64,000 nt of DNA from Propionibacteriaceae bacterium ZF39 (GTDB taxonomy: Bacteria > Actinomycetota > Actinomycetes > Propionibacteriales > Propionibacteriaceae): positions 744,001 to 808,000 of the forward strand of contig CP154795.1 of assembly GCA_039565995.1 (NCBI GenBank), read 5' to 3'. The notes below the pieces were generated by a model that worked only from the letters and a program-made list of their open reading frames with translations, ran no database searches and was not told where the DNA came from. Positions within the stretch are counted from its first letter, which is position 1; each line of letters begins with the position of its first letter. Below are positions 39,576 to 48,572 of the stretch, in pieces. The translations under genes and the position numbers were made by a program.

Positions 39576-40082
39576 TCACGTGTCCAGCGCTGGTTGTACC
39601 TGTCCCCGCGATTCCAGTGACAGCAGGAATTCCTTGGCTTCGAGCCCACCGGCGTACCCGGTCAGCGAACCGTTCCCACCCACCAACCGGTGGCACGGCA
39701 CGACGATCGACCACGGGTTGCGTCCGGTCGCCGCACCGACCGCGCGGCTCGCGCGGGGGCGTCCGATCCGACGGGCGAGTTCGCCGTACGTCGTCGTCTC
39801 TCCATAACCGATCTCCCGCAGCCCGGCCCACACCTCGCGCTGGAAGTCGGTCCCGCGCGGGGCGAGCTCGAGGTCGAAGTCCCGGCGCGTCCCGGCGAAG
39901 TAGTCCCTCAGCTGCTCGACGACCTCCTCGGCCACCGAATCGTCCCGCTCGCCGAGCACGGCCTCGGGCGGCAGGTGACGCTGACCGTCGCGATAGACCC
40001 CGGCCAGGCGCCCTTCGTCGTCCACCACGAGCAGATAGGTCCCGATCGGGGAGTCCCAGCGCCGGTGCCGAAAGGTGTTCAT
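39576..40082 (-). CDS. ogt: Methylated-DNA-protein cysteine methyltransferase
   Basis: A 168-residue MGMT that removes O6-alkyl groups from guanine. The acceptor Cys130 lies in the PCHRLVGG motif, preceded by the helix-turn-helix RPRASRAVGAATGRNP. The ATG at 40082 overlaps the upstream ada/alkA-like stop by 4 bp, so repair by direct reversal and by base excision are co-expressed. The homologous region ends at SLESRGQVQPALDT. Confidence 0.95.
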   Translation of the reverse strand: MNTFRHRRWDSPIGTYLLVVDDEGRLAGVYRDGQRHLPPEAVLGERDDSVAEEVVEQLRDYFAGTRRDFDLELAPRGTDFQREVWAGLREIGYGETTTYGELARRIGRPRASRAVGAATGRNPWSIVVPCHRLVGGNGSLTGYAGGLEAKEFLLSLESRGQVQPALDT

Positions 40083-41653
40083 GCGGTCTCCTTGGTTGGC
40101 CTCGCGAGGCGGTTGATCTCGTGTTCGGTATCGCTGGCCCAGAGATATTGGACCGCGTACGCCCGCCAGGGCCGCCAGCGGGCCGAATCGGCTTCGGTGA
40201 GTTCGAGACGGGCGAGTCCATGACGTACGCCGAGGTCGCCGGCGGGGAACGCATCCGGATCGCCCAGGCCCCGGAGTGCGACGACCTCCACGGTCCACGG
40301 CCCTACCCCCGGCACGTCCAGGAGGGCGGCGCGGGCTTGCGCGCGATCCGCGCCGGGGGATAAATCGACGGTTCCGTCGGCGAGGCGCTCGGCGAGGGCA
40401 ACCAGGGCGCGCCCGCGGGCCCGGGGCATGGGAAGGGTCTCCGGATCCATCGCCGCGATCGCCTCGTGGGTAGGCCAGACGTGCGTCAATCCTTGATTGA
40501 CGGCCGGAGTGGGTTTCGGGGCAGAGTCGTGCGGGTGCTTGGACTGTGCTGCATGGGACGCAGCACTGTCCAAGTACTCCGACCCCTTAGGGTCCCGGAT
40601 CTGCTCCCCGGCCCGGGCAGCGAGGCGACCGGCCAGGTTGGCCGCGCGCCTGACGGAGATCTGCTGCGCGAGGACGGCCCGCAGCGCGAACTCCCCGGCG
40701 TCGATGCACCGCGGCACCCGACGCCCCGGCGCGGCCCTCCACAGTGGCCCCAGCACCGGATCCGCCCCCAGCACCTCCCCGACCGCATCCGGATCCGCGT
40801 CGAGATCGAGTAGCGCCCGACAGCGCGCGATGGCCGGAGCGAGGTCGCGCGGGTCGGCGAGCCAGAGGGTCGTGCCGATGTGGCTGGGTTCGGGGGTCAG
40901 CGCGGCGATGCCGATGCCGTGGGGGAGGCGCATGGTGGTGCGGTAGGCCCCGTCCCGCCATTCCTCCACGCCCGGTGCGGACGTCGCCGCCAGGTGCCCG
41001 AACAGACTGTCCACGACGAAGGGTTCCCGCCGGGGGAGGCGTACGCGAATGACGGCCATCGTCGCCTCAGCAGACTGCACAGGTTGACCCTGTCGCCGCC
41101 CCTGCCGCAGCTCCCGTGGCGTGGTGGCGTACACCTGCGCGATGGCCTCGTTGAAACTCCGCACCGAGGAGAACCCCGCCGCGAAGGCCACATCGCCCAT
41201 GGGCAGGGTGGTGGATTCGATGAGGAGGCGGGCTGTGTACGCGCGCTGGGCCCGCGCCAGCGCCGCCGGCCCGGCCCCCAGCTCGGCCAGCATCAGGCGC
41301 TCGAGCTGCCGCTCCGAATAGCCGAGCCGCGCGGCCAGCCCCGGCACCCCCTCACGATCCACGACCCCGTCCCGGATGAGCCGCATCGCCCGGGCGACCA
41401 CATCGCTGCGCACATCCCATTCGGGGCTCCCCGGGCTCGCGTCCGGCCGGCAGCGCCGACAGGCCCGGTACCCCGCCGCGACAGCCGCAGCCGCACTCGG
41501 ATAGAACGTCATGTTCTCGTCCCTGGGCGTCACCGCCGGACAGCTCGGGCGGCAATAGATCCCCGTGGACCGGACAGCATTCACGAAGACCCCGTCGAAG
41601 CGGTCATCGCGGCTGCGTACGGCCCGCAGGCAGGCCTCCCGATCTGGCATCAC
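40079..41653 (-). CDS. alkA: Ada-type regulator / AlkA DNA-3-methyladenine glycosylase fusion
   Basis: A 524-residue three-part protein. Residues 1-75 are the Ada metal-binding domain with Cys34, Cys38, Cys65 and Cys68; Cys34 is the expected methyl acceptor from phosphotriesters. About residues 80-185 are an AraC-type double helix-turn-helix (AFAAGFSSVRSFNEAIAQ). The rest is AlkA, with helix-hairpin-helix LLDVPGVGPWTVEVVALRG and catalytic Asp473 in FPAGDLGVR. Residues 353-390 (DPKGSEYLDSAASHAAQSKH and following) are an insert encoded by palindromic DNA. It probably senses methylation damage and activates itself plus the overlapping MGMT gene. Confidence 0.93.
   Translation of the reverse strand: MMPDREACLRAVRSRDDRFDGVFVNAVRSTGIYCRPSCPAVTPRDENMTFYPSAAAAVAAGYRACRRCRPDASPGSPEWDVRSDVVARAMRLIRDGVVDREGVPGLAARLGYSERQLERLMLAELGAGPAALARAQRAYTARLLIESTTLPMGDVAFAAGFSSVRSFNEAIAQVYATTPRELRQGRRQGQPVQSAEATMAVIRVRLPRREPFVVDSLFGHLAATSAPGVEEWRDGAYRTTMRLPHGIGIAALTPEPSHIGTTLWLADPRDLAPAIARCRALLDLDADPDAVGEVLGADPVLGPLWRAAPGRRVPRCIDAGEFALRAVLAQQISVRRAANLAGRLAARAGEQIRDPKGSEYLDSAASHAAQSKHPHDSAPKPTPAVNQGLTHVWPTHEAIAAMDPETLPMPRARGRALVALAERLADGTVDLSPGADRAQARAALLDVPGVGPWTVEVVALRGLGDPDAFPAGDLGVRHGLARLELTEADSARWRPWRAYAVQYLWASDTEHEINRLARPTKETA
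40485..40594. repeat. In-frame palindromic insert within alkA
   Basis: Three hairpins lie in 110 bp of coding sequence: GTCAATC/GATTGAC (40485-40501, perfect 7 bp), CTTGGACTGTGCTGC/GCAGCACTGTCCAAG (40538-40574, 14 of 15 paired) and GACCC/GGGTC (40581-40594). The encoded stretch interrupts an otherwise normal AlkA alignment between GEQIR and GLTHVWPT. The structure recalls protein-coding palindromic elements such as those of Rickettsia. Confidence 0.55.
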
Positions 41654-41723
41654 CTGTCCATCATGGCCCTTCCCGCCAAGACGTTCTGGCGGAAATCCGA
41701 CATCAACGTGCCGACGCCAGAGC

Positions 41724-43304
41724 TCAGCGCGGCAGCATCACCCGCAGGACGCCCGGCATGATCTCGGCCTCGAGCACGGAGCACCGGCCCCCGGTATCGC
41801 CATCGACCTGATACGCATCCGGCCGCTCGCTCACGATCCGCACGCGCCGACCCTGGATGAGATCCAGACGGTCATCACCAGTGCGTCGCCGCGTCAGCAC
41901 CTTCGCCGTCAGCCGCGCCCAGTCCGCCGGCGTACGCGGCGACGCCACCATCACGTCCAACAACCCATCGGTCGCCGTCGCCCCGGGAATCAGTTCGATG
42001 TTCCCGGTCACCAGCCCCACGTTGCCGATGAGAATGACGGCCGCACGGCGCCTGAACGGCTCCCCGTCGTCGACCTGCACGGTCACCTGCAGCGGTGGGT
42101 GGTTGGCGTTCTGGGCGACGGACAACACATAGGCGGCCGGCCCGACGGTCCGCTTGAGGTCGGCGTTGGTGCGTTCCATGATCGCGGCATCGACGCCGAT
42201 CCCGGCCATCACGCCGAACACGTGCGAGGCCTCCTGCCTGGTGCCGGGGTCGGCGGTAAGGCGTACCAAATCGATCGGCGTCGGTTCCCCCTCGAAGGCG
42301 GCGCGGAGGGCGAGTGACTCATCGAGGGGTACGCCCAGATTGCGGGCCAGCAGATTGCCCGTTCCCGCGGCGAGGAGGCCCAGCGGAATGTCGGTCCCGG
42401 CCAGCCCCTCGCACACGGCGCGGATCGTGCCGTCACCCCCGGCGACCAGCACGAGATCGGGCTCGCGCTTCACGGCGATCTCCGCCATCTCATACCCCGG
42501 GTCGTGCCGCGTGGTCTCCAACCACAGCGGCGACTCCCAGCCACGCTGCACCAACTCGTACTCCAGATGCCGCCGGAACGTCGTCACATCCAGCACCTTG
42601 GTCGGGTTCACGATCACGATGCAGCGCTTGCCCGTCGGCTCAACCGGCTTCGGCAGGGCCAGCTCCAGTGGGTTGTCGGGCAGGACGTGTACGCCGGCCA
42701 CGATCAGCGACACCGCCGCGACCAACCAGCCCCAGAGGAACCCGCCGATGATGTCGCTCGACCAGTGCGCCTGGAGAATCCACCGGCACACGGCGACGAG
42801 CAGGATGGCCGCGATGCCCAGCGTCCACACCAGCACGCGACTGAACCGGGCCTGACGCGTCACGAACACCGTCGCGACCGCCATCGCCGCGGTGGCGGAA
42901 ATGGCGGTCATGTGCCCCGAGGGGTACGCCCACCCGTGCGCGGTGATCAGGTCGAGCGTCGCCTCCGGCCGGGTACGCCGGAACAACGCCTTCCACAGCA
43001 GGTGCCCACCCCACCCGAGCGGAATCACCAGCACCAGCGACGTCGCGAGGTTGCGCAACCGCCGGCGAAAGGACCAGGCCGCCAGAACGGCCAACCCGGC
43101 GTACGGCACCCCCGGCCAGGTCACGATCGCCACCGCCGCCCAGATCTCCGCGGCCGCGGAACTGAGCCGCAACCCGGGCGCCATGAGCTCCCGGTCGAGC
43201 CGGTCGAACGCCCCGGCGCCGACGAGCCAGGACCACACCACGAACGCCATCAGCAGCAATCCCGAGCTCACCAGGGAGATGCGGCTGGGTGGAGTGCGGG
43301 ACAT
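41724..43304 (-). CDS. PAP2 phosphatase / diacylglycerol kinase-like fusion protein
   Basis: A 526-residue membrane protein. The first 215 residues have about six membrane segments and the full PAP2 signature: KALFRRTRPE, YPSGHM and the R-x5-H-x3-D block RWILQAHWSSD. The C-terminal half is a DAGK/sphingosine kinase-like catalytic domain with GGDGT at about residues 289-293 and AGTGNLLARNLGV. The fusion could dephosphorylate and phosphorylate lipids at the membrane; substrates are unknown. It starts at ATG 43304 without a Shine-Dalgarno sequence. Confidence 0.88.
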   Translation of the reverse strand: MSRTPPSRISLVSSGLLLMAFVVWSWLVGAGAFDRLDRELMAPGLRLSSAAAEIWAAVAIVTWPGVPYAGLAVLAAWSFRRRLRNLATSLVLVIPLGWGGHLLWKALFRRTRPEATLDLITAHGWAYPSGHMTAISATAAMAVATVFVTRQARFSRVLVWTLGIAAILLVAVCRWILQAHWSSDIIGGFLWGWLVAAVSLIVAGVHVLPDNPLELALPKPVEPTGKRCIVIVNPTKVLDVTTFRRHLEYELVQRGWESPLWLETTRHDPGYEMAEIAVKREPDLVLVAGGDGTIRAVCEGLAGTDIPLGLLAAGTGNLLARNLGVPLDESLALRAAFEGEPTPIDLVRLTADPGTRQEASHVFGVMAGIGVDAAIMERTNADLKRTVGPAAYVLSVAQNANHPPLQVTVQVDDGEPFRRRAAVILIGNVGLVTGNIELIPGATATDGLLDVMVASPRTPADWARLTAKVLTRRRTGDDRLDLIQGRRVRIVSERPDAYQVDGDTGGRCSVLEAEIMPGVLRVMLPR

Positions 43305-43310
43305 GTGCGC

Positions 43311-43316
43311 AGTGTA
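43311..43316 (-). promoter_or_regulatory. -10 box of a leaderless PAP2/DAGK transcript
   Basis: On the minus strand TACACT lies 6 nt before the ATG at 43304, with no ribosome-binding site. It is back-to-back with the serS promoter. Confidence 0.45.
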
Positions 43317-43406
43317 GGGAACCTCGCGTTGGCTGAGGAGGCCGCCTGCGGCCGTCTCGAAGCCAGCCCGGCTGGAACTCCCGCACGACCGCCCCCGCGT
43401 CCCGAC

Positions 43407-43412
43407 TAGGGT
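43407..43412 (+). promoter_or_regulatory. -10 box of a leaderless serS transcript
   Basis: TAGGGT is followed after 7 nt by GTG 43420. An upstream in-frame GTG at 43411 overlaps this box and is therefore an unlikely start. Confidence 0.5.
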
Positions 43413-43419
43413 GGCCTTT

Positions 43420-44697
43420 GTGATCGATCCGAAGCTGTTGCGCACCGACCCTGACCAGATCCGGACCAGCCTCGCGGCCCGCGGCGAGGACACCGCCGTC
43501 GTGGACCAGTTGCTCGCGGCCGATGAGTCCCGCCGGAGCAACATCGCGTCCTTCGAGTCGCTGCGCGCGGAGCAGAAGGGCATGGGCAAGCAGGTCGCGA
43601 AGGCCTCCGGCGACGAGAAGCAGGCGCTCCTCGCGCGCACCAAGGAGCTCGCGGCCCAGGTCAAGGAGACCGAGGCGGCGATGAAGACGGCGGACGCCGA
43701 CTTCGAGGAGCTGCTCAAGACGCTGCCCAACCTGGTCATCGCGGGCGTACCCGAGGGGGGCGAGGACGCCTTCGAGGTCCTCGAGACCCACGGCACGCCG
43801 CGCGACTTCGAAGCGGAGGGCTTCGAGCCCAGGGACCACCTGGAGCTGGGCGAGATCCTCGGCGCGATCGACACCGAGCGCGGTGCGAAGGTGTCGGGCA
43901 GCCGGTTCTATTACCTGACCGGCCCGGGCGCGCAGCTCGAGCTCGCGCTGATCAGCCTCGCCATGAACAAGGCCATGGAGTGGGGTTTCAACCCGGTCAT
44001 CCCGCCGGCACTCGTGAAGCCGTCCGCGATGGAGGGCACGGGCTTCCTCGGCCAGGCGGCCCAGGACGTCTATTACCTGCCCGCCGATGACCTCTATCTG
44101 GTCGGCACGGCCGAGGTGCCCCTGGCGGCGTACCACTCCGACGAGATCCTCGACGCCGACACCCTGCCGCGTCACTATGCCGGCTATTCGCCGTGCTATC
44201 GCCGCGAGGCGGGGTCCTATGGCAAGGACACGCGCGGCATCTTCCGCGTGCACTGGTTCGACAAGGTCGAGATGTTCGTCTATTGCGACCCGGCCGACGC
44301 CGAGGCCGAGCACGCCAAACTGCTCGCCTGGGAGAAGGAGTTCATCGACCTCCTCGAGCTGCCCTATCGCGTGATCGATGTGGCCTCCGGCGACCTCGGC
44401 CTGAGCGCCGCGCGCAAGTATGACTGCGAGGCCTGGATCCCCACCCAGGGCAAGTATCGCGAGATCACCTCCACCTCCAACTGCACCGAGTTTCAGGCAC
44501 GCCGGCTCGGGATCCGGGGGCGGTTCGCGGATGGGGTGCGCCCGGTCGCCACCCTCAACGGCACCCTCTGCGCGATCCCGCGGATCATCGTCGCACTACT
44601 GGAGAACCACCAGCAGGCCGACGGCTCGATCCGGGTGCCCGAGGCCCTGCGCCCGTATCTCGGCGGCAGGGACTCCTTCGTTCCTTCCGCCCTGTAA
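43420..44697 (+). CDS. serS: Seryl-tRNA synthetase
   Basis: A 425-residue class II synthetase that charges tRNA-Ser. It begins [15 protein letters not shown], the normal SerRS N-terminus, followed by the coiled-coil tRNA-binding arm (residues about 30-100). Motif 2 is [20 protein letters not shown] and motif 3 is in [20 protein letters not shown], ending [12 protein letters not shown]. No T-box leader exists because transcription appears to start at the GTG. The HAD gene follows 10 bp downstream, and two tRNA-Ser genes lie later in the window. Confidence 0.96.
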   Translation: MIDPKLLRTDPDQIRTSLAARGEDTAVVDQLLAADESRRSNIASFESLRAEQKGMGKQVAKASGDEKQALLARTKELAAQVKETEAAMKTADADFEELLKTLPNLVIAGVPEGGEDAFEVLETHGTPRDFEAEGFEPRDHLELGEILGAIDTERGAKVSGSRFYYLTGPGAQLELALISLAMNKAMEWGFNPVIPPALVKPSAMEGTGFLGQAAQDVYYLPADDLYLVGTAEVPLAAYHSDEILDADTLPRHYAGYSPCYRREAGSYGKDTRGIFRVHWFDKVEMFVYCDPADAEAEHAKLLAWEKEFIDLLELPYRVIDVASGDLGLSAARKYDCEAWIPTQGKYREITSTSNCTEFQARRLGIRGRFADGVRPVATLNGTLCAIPRIIVALLENHQQADGSIRVPEALRPYLGGRDSFVPSAL

Positions 44698-44700
44698 CCT
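44695..44700 (+). promoter_or_regulatory. -10 box of a leaderless HAD phosphatase transcript
   Basis: TAACCT overlaps the serS stop codon and sits 7 nt before ATG 44708, so the HAD gene may be transcribed both with serS and on its own. Confidence 0.4.
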
Positions 44701-44707
44701 CACGCCC

Positions 44708-45502
44708 ATGGCACTCGCAGCCGATTGGCGGCCCAAGCTGGTCGCTCTCGACATCGACGGCACGCTGATCGACCACGCCGGCGTGCTGCCCGATCGGGTG
44801 TACGCCGCAGTCCATCGCGTGATCGACGCCGGCGTACCCGTCGTGTTGTCGACCGGGCGCGGCTGGCACTCCACCAGGATGGTGTTTGACCAACTCGACC
44901 TGCCGCCCGGGTTCGCCGTGAGCTCCAACGGAGCGGTCGTGGTGACCTATCCGCCGACCGAGGTCATCCGCGAGGTCACGTTCGATCCCACGGACGTCCT
45001 CGACCGGGTTGCGGAGTTCGCGCCCTCGGCGCTGGTCGCGACCGAAGAGGTCGGCGTCGGCTATCGCGTCTCCGACCATTTCCCCGATGGCGACCTGCAC
45101 GGCGAGATCGTGAAGGTGTCCGACGAGGAACTCCGCTCGCGACCGGTCACCCGCGTGGTCGTACGCGACCCCAACTCGTCGGTGCACGACTTCATCGGCC
45201 TGGCCCACCGGCTCGGTCTTCATGGCGTGAGCTATTTCATCGGCTACACGGCCTGGCTGGATATCGCGCCCGAGGGCGTACACAAGGCGACCGGTCTCAG
45301 CGAGGTCTGCGCCCGGCTGGGGGTCTCGCCCGCCGACGTGCTCGCCCTCGGCGATGGTCGCAACGACATCGAGATGCTCCGCTGGGCCGGCCGGGGCGTC
45401 GCCATCGGCGATGCCCCCGACGAGGTCAAGGAAGCCGCCGACGCGGTGACCGACGGTTTCGCCGAATGGGGTACGCCCAACGAGCTCGCCCGCTGGTTCT
45501 GA
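44708..45502 (+). CDS. HAD-superfamily (Cof-type) phosphatase
   Basis: A 264-residue Cof/type IIB HAD hydrolase. Motif I is ALDIDGTLID (both Asp present), motif II VVLSTGR, and motif IV LALGDGRNDIEMLRWAG. These enzymes dephosphorylate sugar phosphates or cofactors such as FMN or PLP; the substrate here cannot be told. Its stop shares a base with the next gene's ATG (TGATG). Confidence 0.92.
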   Translation: MALAADWRPKLVALDIDGTLIDHAGVLPDRVYAAVHRVIDAGVPVVLSTGRGWHSTRMVFDQLDLPPGFAVSSNGAVVVTYPPTEVIREVTFDPTDVLDRVAEFAPSALVATEEVGVGYRVSDHFPDGDLHGEIVKVSDEELRSRPVTRVVVRDPNSSVHDFIGLAHRLGLHGVSYFIGYTAWLDIAPEGVHKATGLSEVCARLGVSPADVLALGDGRNDIEMLRWAGRGVAIGDAPDEVKEAADAVTDGFAEWGTPNELARWF

Positions 45503-47043
45503 TGACCGTCGGCGAGTGGCTGAAAGCCACATTCACCTTGAATCTGGTCGAGCTGATCACCCTGATAACGCTGATCTGGGCGCTGGGACAAATGGCGTTC
45601 AGTCGACCATCCGCCGTGGTGCGCCGACAGCGACGGCGCGTGCTGAAACCGCTCGGCGTCAATCGGGAGGCGATCAGGGATCGAGCTGACAGGATCGTGG
45701 GTGGCTTCAGACCGACTGCCGCTGACGAGCTCAGCTGGTTGGCGGACCAACTCGGCGTGCCAGATGGCCGGTCTTTGGCCTTTCACCCGCCTACGCAGAA
45801 ACTGCTCACGAGTATCGCAGAAGCGTACGCCTCGTATGCCGCGCGGATCGAACGCGGCGTGCTGTTCGGACAGAACTCCGCGCCCTTGACGGGGCATGAA
45901 TCCGCATTGTGCCGAGACGTTGCCTCGATGGCTGCAGCCCGGGCTGGCGTCGTGGCGCTCGCGAAGGAGGCTGTGCGTTGGCCTCGAGCGGGGGATCCGC
46001 ACCAGAGCCTCGTCCTCTTCGGCTGCCGTACCTCTACCCAGGACGGCACCCCCGTGCTTTTGGTGGAGTTTCGACCGGTGGACCTGCTGGTGAGCTATCG
46101 CCGGGATCGACTCGTCACGACGGCAAGCGGCGCCGAAGACCCCGCGGGCACCCTCCGGGAGGTCCCGCTGCCGAACGTTTCCGAGGCCGAGCGAGAAGCG
46201 GTGGCCAGAATGCTCCAAGCCGGCACCAGCTTCAACGGCGTGCTGCCGCGGCTGGTGGACTGGCGGATCGAACACGACCCGGCTTCCGGGCGCAACGCGC
46301 TGCACCTTTCGCTTGCCGAGTGCACTTATTCGACAGTAGTTGTGGACCACTATCCGCTCAAACTGCGCCCTGCGAATGCCATCGCTCCGCGGCCGGTGAG
46401 CGGTGACCGTGTGCGTCTGTTGACCCTGACCATGGTGCTCAGGACCCGATGCGGGCACTTGGCTTTCGTTAAGCGATCAGCCCTGGTGGACTCGCACGCC
46501 TCCCGGTATGCAGCCGCGGTGAACGGCAACCTGGAGTTCCGCCAGCGACGAGGACTGGTCCCGGACCTGGACCCGCAGGGAATGCCCGACCCGCGTATCG
46601 CGCTGGCGCGGGAGGCGAAGGAGGAGTTGGGTCTGGAGCTTGATCCGAGACGCATCGCGGTTACGGGCCTCTCCCAGTTCACGGTGCCGGAGGAGACACA
46701 CACGTTCAACCTCCTCTGTGCGGCTTCGGTCGACCAGACGCTTCAGGAGCTTGCGGACGGACTGCGACACGCCGACCCCATCGAGGGCCTGCCCGAGGTT
46801 GGCAGCGCCCTGCTCGGGCTGCGAATCCCGGGCGACGACAAGAACCTGCAGCGGTGCGTGGACTGGTTGCTCGGCACGGACGAGCTCACCCCACACGCGA
46901 GTCTGGCCGGATTGGGCGCACTCGGGGCGTTGCTGCCGACTCGCCAGATCACTCGGTTCGTTTTCCGCAGCAAGGGCACCAAGCGTGTCGTCCCCAGACC
47001 GACGGATCTGCTCCTGGAGATTCCGCTCGGTCCGCGGCTCTGA
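45502..47043 (+). CDS. Membrane-anchored Nudix-like protein of unknown function
   Basis: A 513-residue protein. One N-terminal membrane segment (LNLVELITLITLIWALGQMA) is followed by a basic region and a large soluble part. Near residue 370 the stretch PDPRIALAREAKEELGLEL contains the REx2EExGU core of the Nudix box, after a degenerate first half, so hydrolysis of a nucleoside-diphosphate derivative is possible. The middle region (about residues 60-330) matches nothing I recognise. It is coupled to the HAD gene by TGATG and ends 29 bp before the insertion sequence's target duplication. Confidence 0.65.
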   Translation: MTVGEWLKATFTLNLVELITLITLIWALGQMAFSRPSAVVRRQRRRVLKPLGVNREAIRDRADRIVGGFRPTAADELSWLADQLGVPDGRSLAFHPPTQKLLTSIAEAYASYAARIERGVLFGQNSAPLTGHESALCRDVASMAAARAGVVALAKEAVRWPRAGDPHQSLVLFGCRTSTQDGTPVLLVEFRPVDLLVSYRRDRLVTTASGAEDPAGTLREVPLPNVSEAEREAVARMLQAGTSFNGVLPRLVDWRIEHDPASGRNALHLSLAECTYSTVVVDHYPLKLRPANAIAPRPVSGDRVRLLTLTMVLRTRCGHLAFVKRSALVDSHASRYAAAVNGNLEFRQRRGLVPDLDPQGMPDPRIALAREAKEELGLELDPRRIAVTGLSQFTVPEETHTFNLLCAASVDQTLQELADGLRHADPIEGLPEVGSALLGLRIPGDDKNLQRCVDWLLGTDELTPHASLAGLGALGALLPTRQITRFVFRSKGTKRVVPRPTDLLLEIPLGPRL

Positions 47044-47072
47044 TCTCCTGCATCTCCGGGGGTCGACAAAGC

Positions 47073-48502
47073 GGCTCTTCACAGAAGAGAGTGGATTTGG
47101 GGTCTGAAGCCGCCGGCGTCGAGTAGGCAGCGGGCGATGTAGTGGGTGAGGTTCCGGAATCCGCGGGCGGTGCCGCGGAGGTGTTCGAGGAGCCCGTTGA
47201 TGGCTTCGGTGGGGCCGTTGCTGGTGCCGGGGTAATCGAAGTACGCGAGGACGTCGCCACGGCGCCGGTGCAGGGTCTGTCCGAGGGTGCGGAGTTCGTC
47301 CAGCCCGGTGGGCACTCCGGCGCGGAGGGTGTCGATGACCCGGCTCATCAGCTGTTTGCCGTGCTCGGGTTTCTCGGCCTGGTAGGCGGCGATGATGTCT
47401 TGGTACACACTCCAGGTGATCTCGAACGCGCATGGTCCGGATCTTCGAATACCTGCAGGAGTCGGTGCCATTGTTTGTCGGTCAACAACTCGGTCCGGGT
47501 GCGCGCGGCCCGGCGGATCCCGAACAGCGGATCCCCCGAACGCCCGCGGTGGCCCAGGGTCTGTTGCTGCAGCCGTTGGCGGCACTGGGTGAGCTTGTCC
47601 CCGGCCAACGCGACCACGTGAAAGGGATCCATGACGGTGGTGACGTTGTCGATGCTCTCGGTCGCGGCGGTCTTGTATCCGGTGAACCCGTCCATCGCCA
47701 CGACCTCGACCCGGTCACGGAACTCTGGCGTTTGGGCCTGAAGCCAGGACTTGAACGCCTTCTTCGACCGGCCCTCCAACACCGCCAACAGCCTCGACGG
47801 ACCGGTGTGTGTCCTGGTCGGAGTGAGATCGATGACCACGGTCACGTACTTGTCTCCGAACCGGGTATGCCGCCACACATGTTCATCGACACCGACGGTG
47901 GTGACGCCGTCCAACCGTGTCGGGTCGGTGAACAGCCAGTCGGTGGCCGCGGCCAGGAGGGCGTCGCTGGCGGTGTTCCAGCCCACCCCGAGCAGGGCTG
48001 CGGTCCGGGCGATCGAGAGCCGATCGATCACGATCGATTTCACCGCCATCGTGATCGCATCGCGGGACAGCTTGCCCCGCCCCGGCGCGGCGGGCTTGAT
48101 GCAGTGGCGCCACGTCCGGCGACATCCCCGGCAGCGGTATCGCGGGATCCGGACCCGCAAGGTCGTGGGCTTCCACCCGTAGGGCACGTGCGCGAGGTCC
48201 CGCACCACGGTGTCATGACGGACACCGCCCTGCCCACAGCCCGGACACGGGGTCGCCTCGGTGGTCGGGGCGCAGACCAGGACCGTGTGCTCGGGCTCGA
48301 CCTGTTGAGCGAGCACGGTCAGCCCGAGACGGTCCAAACGGCAGAAGGTATCCAGGCAGGGTGGGGTAGCGTTTCGCACAAGGGCCCTTGGGTTCGAGGG
48401 TGGTGATTAGACACCTTCATCCTCACCCAAGGGCCCCCTCCCATCCCGCTCCGACCCGCCCCAGTACCTGACCGCCGGTTACCCCCTCAATTGTGAAGAG
48501 CC
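47073..48502 (-). mobile_element. ISL3-family insertion sequence, 1430 bp, with 8-bp target duplication
   Basis: The ends are inverted repeats beginning GGCTCTTCACA (47073-47083, and the reverse complement at 48492-48502). They are flanked by the direct repeat GACAAAGC at 47065-47072 and 48503-48510, the 8-bp duplication typical of ISL3 elements. Both ends and the duplication are intact, so the insertion is recent. The transposase on the minus strand is frameshifted. It inserted between the Nudix-like gene and the whiB-like gene and breaks neither. Confidence 0.92.
47079..48379 (-). pseudogene. ISL3-family transposase, frameshifted
   Basis: Two frames together give one transposase of about 430 residues. 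The first (from ATG 48379) has the N-terminal zinc ribbon PCPGCGQGG and RYRCRGCRRTW, a helix-turn-helix, and DDE-type regions VGVDEHVWRHTRFGDKYV and VVAMDGFTGYKTAATESI. After EDPDHA, near 47430, the frame shifts and continues as FEITWSVYQDIIAAYQAEKP, through FDYPGTSNGPTEAINGLLEH, to a stop at 47079. A one-base deletion fits. Without correction the protein would lose the last DDE residue and be inactive, although the element may still be moved by a related transposase. Confidence 0.88.
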
Positions 48503-48572
48503 GACAAAGCCCTGAACAGCACATCGTCCCCTCCACCCAGAGGGGTGAGGGGACGTTGTGGGGGGTGGTGAA

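Noticed and set aside
43305-43419. T-box riboswitch upstream of serS
   Set aside because: The gap is only 115 bp, is shared with a divergent promoter, and serS appears to have no leader.
47430-47440. Programmed frameshift in the IS transposase
   Set aside because: ISL3 transposases are single-frame proteins, and I see no slippery heptamer at the junction, so a deletion or sequence error is more likely.
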